NCBI RefSeq assembly: GCF_017591435.1
Contig: NC_059286.1
Coordinates: 516,001-580,000 of the forward strand
Direction: 5' to 3'
Origin: Portunus trituberculatus
Lineage: Eukaryota; Arthropoda; Malacostraca; Decapoda; Portunidae
Length of the DNA stretch: 64,000 nt
Shown: positions 48,114 to 64,000 of the stretch, one piece after another
Position numbering within the stretch: the stretch's first letter is position 1
Layout: the number at the start of each line of letters is the position of its first letter
Program-made: the position numbers and the translations under genes
Notes under the pieces: generated by a model
What the model saw: the letters and a program-made list of their open reading frames with translations, nothing else
What the model was told of the DNA's origin: nothing
Database searches by the model: none

Positions 48114-49760
48114 GACTAAGGTATTGTATGCAGGGACGGGGCTCTGGTTTCTTTGTGAGTACTAGGTCAAGCAACGATGATTCTTCTTCCCTCTTGTACC
48201 TTGTTGACTCCACCCAGTAGTCCACTGTATTTACTATAATCAACTGTAACACCTCCTCGCTCCATTGTCCAGCATATATCCATTACTTCCATCTCTCTCC
48301 AGTTTATTTTTTGTTAAAGTTTCCAACTAAAAGTATTCTTCTATCTCTTCTTATCATATTATCTAAGCACTTAATCACCTCTCTTTGCATATCTTTATGT
48401 TCCTCAGTTCCCCATGTATCTGTCTTAGGTGGCACATATGTAACTATGATTTTTCTTTTTTTCAATTCCTCTTGTTACTCCCATTACTTCCACCTTACCC
48501 TCACCATATTGCACATCCTCCACACATATATTATAACGAACCATTATTAGCACTCCTTCTCCCCCTTTACCCTTCCTGTTTCTTCTCCACCTATCATCTC
48601 TCTCCTCCTTAAAGTTAACATGGATCTCCTCTCTTAGTTTTGTTTCAACGGTGCACATTACATCCTGCTTTTTTTTCTTTCAAATAATCCCTAACTTCCA
48701 ACACGCTAGGTAACAACCCATCTATATTAGTATAAGTCACTCTTAGTTTCTTACCTCCTCCACGACCTCCTTCTTCTGTAGATACCACTTCTTTAGTGTC
48801 ATATCCAGAACCCTTCAGTAGAAATTCTTTTTCTCGATCCCCGTCCTTTTCTCGTCTTTTTCCTTAGCTTCATTTCTCAGTACTTTCTCTTTTTCCCTCT
48901 CCTCTAGGTTTATGTCTTTTTTTATACATATATCTTTATGTTCAGTATCATCGGCCAGCTTCCCTTGTCATAATTTCCTCCACTGCCACCTGCGATCTCA
49001 TTCTCACTTTCATTGGTCTCCTACCCCCTTCAATAAATCTTCCCAACCTAATCACTTCCTCCACCTCCTGTGTGCTGTCCTGGCCGTTTGATTATAGTTT
49101 TAGCCAATTTTCTTTCTTCATGCTCTCTCATGAACTTGTTTGGACTTTTTTTTTTCCTTCATCCCAAAAAATCACAAAACATTCCTCTTATCCACTGTAT
49201 CTCTCACTAGATCTTTCTCCTTAATTACTTGTATACCAGCATCTTCTTTTTTCCTGAATTTCTCTCTTTACTACCTCTGAAAATTTTACTTTTTCCCCTT
49301 CCTGTTCTTGTTTCCATGCATTTTGCGATTCCTTCAGCTTGTTTTCACCCAATCCAATTTCTACTCTGTCCTCAATCCCATCCTGTATTTTTTTTCGGTA
49401 GGCTCCGTAAGGAGTCTTCATAGTCATATTTAGCTTTTAGTATATCATTTTGTTTCTTTATCTCCTGTATCTCCTCCTTTAATCCCTGATTGATTACACT
49501 AACCTCACATTCAACTTATTTCAATTTCAGCTCTGTGTTTTCTATTATCAATTCATCCTGCTTGTCCATTATTTCATGTACCTTATCTCTCCACATTTAT
49601 CAACTCCTCATATTGCCTCTTTCGTCTCTAAATCCAGAAAAGTCGTTATCCATATTATCCTCAGTCAATCTCCTCTGTCCAATAGGCGTTTCAATAAATC
49701 ACTGATTTTCACAAGATGGAGTTTGCCTTGATGTCATACATCTAGCCGCACCACCCAGTT
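48114..49760 (-). mobile_element. CR1-like LINE E3, 5' part
   Basis: Minus-strand ORF1-like coiled coil (49221-49427), then endonuclease pieces: ETKLREEIHVNFKEERD and RRNRKGKGGEGVLIMV (48425-48658), STRYKREEESSLLDLVLTKK and CIQYLSP (48100-48252). The end coincides with the hAT-like TSD. The endonuclease continues in frame at 42011 on the opposite strand. The 5' border near 49760 is approximate. Confidence 0.7.
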
Positions 49761-49916
49761 CTGTTTCTCTCTATATTTTTCTGTTTATACGATCCAAAAC
49801 TTATTTATTACGGAGACAGGAGAAACCGATGGCCATCTATCCCCCCTGTACATACGTCTAGGTCAGGCTCCAACGCCTGGGAGCTGCTCAGCAACATCTT
49901 ATGTGTGTTTCTTGTA

Positions 49917-50402
49917 GAGAGAGAGAGAGAGAGAGAGAGAGTAACAGCAGCAACAGCTGCTGCTCCTACTTATACTACTATTTCACTACTACCACAACTA
50001 TTACTAAAATTACTACTACAACAACAACAACAACAACAATAACAACTACTACTACTACTGCTACTGCTTCTACTACTAAAATTACACCTACTACTATTAC
50101 TATTACTACTACTGTTACTGCTACTACTACTACTACTACTGCTACTACAAATACTACTACTACTATTACTTTTACTATCACTACTACTACTACTATTGTT
50201 GTTATTACTACCACCACCACCACCACTACTACTACTATTGTTATTATTACTACCACTACTACTACCATCACCATCACTACTATTACAACTACTACTACTA
50301 CTACCACTACTACTACTGCTACTACTACTACCACTACTACTGCTACTACTACTACTTATATTACTATTACTACTACCACTACTACTGCTACTACTACTAT
50401 CC
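49917..50402. repeat. (GA)n and (ACT)n microsatellites
   Basis: (GA)n at 49917-49942, then about 430 bp of imperfect ACT units at 49970-50402. Thr-, Ser- and Val-rich open frames across it are repeat translations. Confidence 0.95.
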
Positions 50403-50645
50403 CTACTCATCTTCTGTTTTCCTATTTCTCAGAGAGGGTGGTAGTAATAGTAGTATAATACCAGCAATGAAATATGATGCATGCAGTTAGGGCAGGAGGA
50501 GGTAACAGACATATCCAGAAACGATAATTTACTCCCACCGAGGTCTAATAGCGCTTGTTCAGGGGATGCTGTGAACTTTCCATTAAAGTTAATTGTGATC
50601 TCGCAGAATGTTTCCCTTTGTGTCTCATAATTCAAGAGGACAGTC
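50403..50645. other. Unassigned spacer before LINE J3
   Basis: About 240 bp. A minus-strand frame here (FCEITINFNGKF, PEQALLDLGG) has no recognised relative. Confidence 0.3.
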
Positions 50646-53635
50646 ACTGCCTGTCCTCTAAAGACAACTCTCCTCCTCACAAAACTATACGCACTTACGA
50701 CACATACACCCTTCATTTAAATTCAAAATTATAAAATGGCGACTCAAAATCTAGCCTGAGAGTCCCTTCTGGGGAGGGGACCAGAAATGTCCCAAGGTTG
50801 GACTGCTCTCTCGTTAGCTACCCAAAATGTCTTGACATCTCCCTCAACTTTTTCTTCATTAACTTCTGCAACATTCATGGTCTTTGATCCAACTTTCAAT
50901 GTGTAGAACACCACCTCTCCTCTACTAAACCTCATCTTCTTTTCCTCACCGAAACACAGCTGTCTGAGGCAACTGACAGTATTTCTTCCACTGTTCCCTC
51001 CTACTTTCTCTAATCTCATTTTCATTGCAAAGCTGGATGTGCACAATGACCTAACTTGCTCTCGTGCCCACACTCTTGAATCTTCTTTTTCCACCATCTG
51101 GCTTAGACTCAATAGTCACTCTCTACATTTATTTGTGCCATCTATCTCTCCCCTAACTCCTCTGACTACAGTAAATTCTTTGACTATTTAATTTCCATAA
51201 GTGGAGCATATTCTGTCCCTCTACCCTTTTGTGGAGATCTCCATCTTTGGAGATTTCAATGTTCACCACCAGCTTTGGCTTTCCTCTCCCTTTACTGACC
51301 ATCCTAGTGAACTAGCCTTCAACTTTGCTATCCTCCATGACCTAGAGCAATTGGTGCAACACCCTACTTGTATTCCTGACCATCTTGGAGATATGCCCAA
51401 CATTCTTGATCTTTTCCTCACCTCTAATCTTTCAGCTGATGCTGGTACCCTATCTTCTCCATTGGGCTCCTCCAATCACAATGTAATTTCTGTATCTTGT
51501 TCTATTTCTCCAATCCCTCCTCAGGATCCCCAAAAGTGGAGGTGCCTCTGGCATTTTGCCTCTGCCAGATTGGGGGACCTGAGATGGCATTATGCTGATT
51601 TTCCCTGGAGTGATTACTGTTTCTATGTCAGAGACTCATCTCTATGTGCTGAACACATAATGGAGGTGATAGTATCTGTCACGGAAGCATAAATTCCTCA
51701 TTCTTTCTCTAAACATAAACCTTCTAAACCTTGATTTAGCACAGCCTGTTCTGATGCTATAGATGATAGAGAGGTTGCCCAGAAAAGGTAATTGAGCCTT
51801 CCATCTCCTGAATCTCACACACTTTATATTTCTGCCCATAATCGTGCCAAGTCTGTTTTTCAGTTTGCCAAACACTCCATAAATAAAAATGTCAAAATCT
51901 TTGAAACTAACTCTCCTAGTGACTTCTGGCATCTGGCCAAAAACATCTCCAATAACTTTACTTCTTTATCTTTTCCTCCTTTATTTCATCCTGATGACAG
52001 CACTGCCATCTCATCTGTCTCTAAAGTTGAACTCTTCTCTTTTGCTAAAAACTCCACCTTGGATGATTCTGGGCTTGTCCCTCCCTCTCCTCCTCCCTCT
52101 GACTATTTCATGTCTTCAATCAAAATTCTTCTGTAATGATGTTTTCCATGCCCTCTCTGGCCTAAACCCTCAGACAGCTTATGGACCTGATGGGGTGCCT
52201 CCTATTGTTGTAAAAAACTGTGCTTCTGTGCTTGCATCTTGCCTAGCCAAACTTTCAACTATGCCTATCGACTTCTACCTTCCCTTCTTGCTGGAAGTTT
52301 GTATACATTCAGCCTGTTCCTAAAAAGGGTGACTGTTGCAATCCCTCAAACTACTGTCCTATCTCTTGCTTGTCTAAAGTTTTTAATCTTTCCTCAATAG
52401 GAAGGTTCTCAGACATCTGTCACTTCACAATCTTTTATCTGATCACTCTACTGGTGATCTTCTGGCTTTTCTTACTGAGTCTTCGTCATCCTCTTTTAGA
52501 CATTTCGGTGAAACTTTTGCTGTCGCGTTAGACATATCAAAAGGTTTTGATAGAGTTTGGCATGAAGCTTTGATTTCAAAACTGACCTCCTATGGTATCT
52601 ATTCTCTCTGCAACTTTATCTCAAGTTTCCTTTCCCACCATTCTATTGCTTCTGTGGTAGACGGCCACTGTTCTTCTCCTAAATATAATAGCAGTGGTGT
52701 TCCTCATGGTTCTGTCCTGTCAGCCAATCTCTTCCTATTATAAATTATTGATCTTACTTACCAAACCAGTTGCCCTATCCATTCCTACGCTGATGATATC
52801 ACCCTACATCTTTTCAGAGTCGACCAACCCTTTATGAAGTCAATAAATCACATTGGGGCACCACAGAATGCCTGACTTGTGATCTTTCTAAGATTTCTGA
52901 TTGGGGCAGAGAAAACTAATTATTGTTTAATGCCTCAAAAACTCAATTCCTCCATCTATCAACTAAATACAACCTTCCAGACAACTATCCCCTCTTCCAC
53001 ACTGAATATCCTCGGTCTGTCCTTTATGTATAATCCTAACTGGAAACTTCATATCTCATCTGTTGTTATAACAGCTTCTATGAAGTTAGGTGTTCTGTGG
53101 CGTTTCCGCCAGTTTTTCTCACCCCTCCAACTGCTAACGCTGTATGAAGTATTCTTCGCATGTTTTATTAGATAGGGTGGGATAAAAAAGCTTTTTGTCT
53201 CATCAACTCCCCTTCTCTGACTGACTGTCTTCAGCCTTTTTCTCATCGCCAAAATGTTGCATCTCTTTCTATCTTTTATTGCTATTTTCATGCTAACTGT
53301 TCTACTGATTTTGCTAACTGCATGCCTCCCCTCCTTCTGCGGCCTCGCTGCACAAGACTTTCTTCTTCCTCGCCTCTGTATTCTGTCCACCCTCTAATAC
53401 AAGAGTTAACCAGCATTCTCAATCATTCATACCTTTTACTGATAAACTCTGGAACTCTCTGCCTGCTTCTGTATTTCCATCTTCCTACGACTTTACTTCT
53501 TTTAAGAGGGAGGTTTCAAGACGTGTTCCTCTCTTTTGGCTAATTCCTTCAAAATCTTTTAGGGAACCTGCAGTTTCAGTGGGCCTTTCTTTTGTTTTGT
53601 TGCCATTGTTAGGTCTACCTCTTGCATAAAAATAA
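50646..53635 (+). mobile_element. Jockey-like LINE J3, decayed
   Basis: Third copy of the J family. The 5' UTR (CTGTCCTCTAAAGACAAC near 50655) and the ORF2 start (ATG at 50736) correspond to J2. Endonuclease: FGDFNVHHQLWLSS (51253, intact GDFN) and LGSSNHNVISV, where N replaces the D of SDH. RT: YGPDGVPPIVVKNC, DHSTGDLLAFLTE, ALDISKGFDRVWH and YADDITLH (~52790). C-terminus: NSGTLCLLLYFHLP-like remnant of the LWNSLP motif (~53450). Numerous stops and frameshifts. The 3' end lies near 53635 without a clear poly(A) tail. Confidence 0.82.
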
Positions 53636-53909
53636 TTTACTGGATAAAGGTGCAACTTATATGCCATCAAATGTGGTATCTCACTGTGGATGATTTGGAG
53701 CTAAGGTAGATGGGTAGATTGGGGAAATATGTGAAGAACTATTTCTCAATAAAAGTACATATAGAAACCCAACTATCATGTGACATCATAAGCTGGAAAT
53801 TTTTAAATGATGGGGGTGTGATAGCGGTAATTTCATGTGCAATATAAAAATATGTGCGATAGCAGTAAAATACAATAGTGGAAGGTACAATAGCAGAGGG
53901 TTAAGTGTG

Positions 53910-53910
<1 letters not shown>

Positions 53911-53990
<80 letters not shown>
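53911..53990. repeat. (TA)n microsatellite
   Basis: About 80 bp of TA, 35 bp downstream of the polyadenylation signal of the host gene. Confidence 0.97.
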
Positions 53991-53992
<2 letters not shown>

Positions 53993-54024
53993 AGTGTTTT
54001 AAACTTGACTTAAAACAAAATATC

Positions 54025-54030
54025 TTTATT
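54025..54030 (-). promoter_or_regulatory. Polyadenylation signal AATAAA
   Basis: On the minus strand, AATAAA lies about 85 bp after the stop codon (54115-54117) of the SUMO-like-domain gene. Position and exact match fit its 3' end signal. Confidence 0.65.
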
Positions 54031-54114
54031 TGATGCATAACAAAACCTGATTATTTAATGTAATTCACATGGTGAAAAAATATAATAAATCGTAAATTGG
54101 AGTCCCTCCTTATT

Positions 54115-64000
<9,886 letters not shown>

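Noticed and set aside
49901..50458. 185-residue Thr-rich frame and antisense Val/Ser-rich frames
   Set aside because: Translations of the (ACT)n array.

Overview
The window is eukaryotic and dominated by transposable elements. Only one ordinary host gene is visible, at the right-hand end. There are no bacterial gene arrays. Introns with GT-AG borders, long microsatellites, tRNA-derived SINEs, non-LTR retrotransposons and many cut-and-paste DNA transposons all point to a large, repeat-rich animal genome. The SINE types and the CR1-like 3' end carrying a repeated CACCTAGTTGT motif resemble repeats I associate with decapod crustaceans (crab, shrimp, crayfish). That assignment is from memory and was not checked against a database.

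Layout. 1-2989: I-like non-LTR element (copy A), abutting a broken CR1-like element (2990-5087, minus) and a second, nearly complete CR1-like element (5088-8640, minus). 9066-11405: a tRNA-headed SINE, a CR1 3' end, a dense microsatellite field and a 371-bp tandem pair. 11560-14296: jockey-like LINE J1. 14394-20750: Ty3/Gypsy element on the minus strand with one LTR, interrupted by a piece starting with the 28S rDNA R2 target motif. 20751-21068: poly(A)-tailed SINE. 21069-39604: one I-like element (copy B) split into five pieces by a hAT-like element, two Tigger-type elements and LINE J2. The first Tigger contains another TIR element, which contains a full-length second I-type LINE (25503-32284, 14-bp target-site duplication), which itself contains a hAT-like element (8-bp duplication). 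39605-49760: one CR1-like element in three pieces with inverted orientation, a hAT-like insertion, copy C of the I-like element and an internally deleted piggyBac (TTAA duplications). 49917-50402: (GA)n and (ACT)n. 50646-53635: LINE J3.

54115-64000 (minus strand) holds the 3' part of a host gene: six exons with phase-matched GT-AG junctions encoding a protein with two C-terminal SUMO-like domains, most like NFATC2IP/NIP45 of the Rad60-Esc2-Nip45 family. Its introns are filled with a Tigger remnant, a 595-bp tandem duplication, a PIF/Harbinger-like piece, a foldback element, a small TA-flanked element and a (CT)71 tract 24 bp upstream of a splice acceptor.

All transposon genes seen are broken by frameshifts, stops or deletions, so they are annotated as pseudogenes. 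I found no operon-like system, CRISPR array or functional non-coding RNA gene. The most informative content is the order of insertion readable from target-site duplications, the rearranged CR1/hAT locus, and the 28S-tagged fragment inside the Gypsy element.
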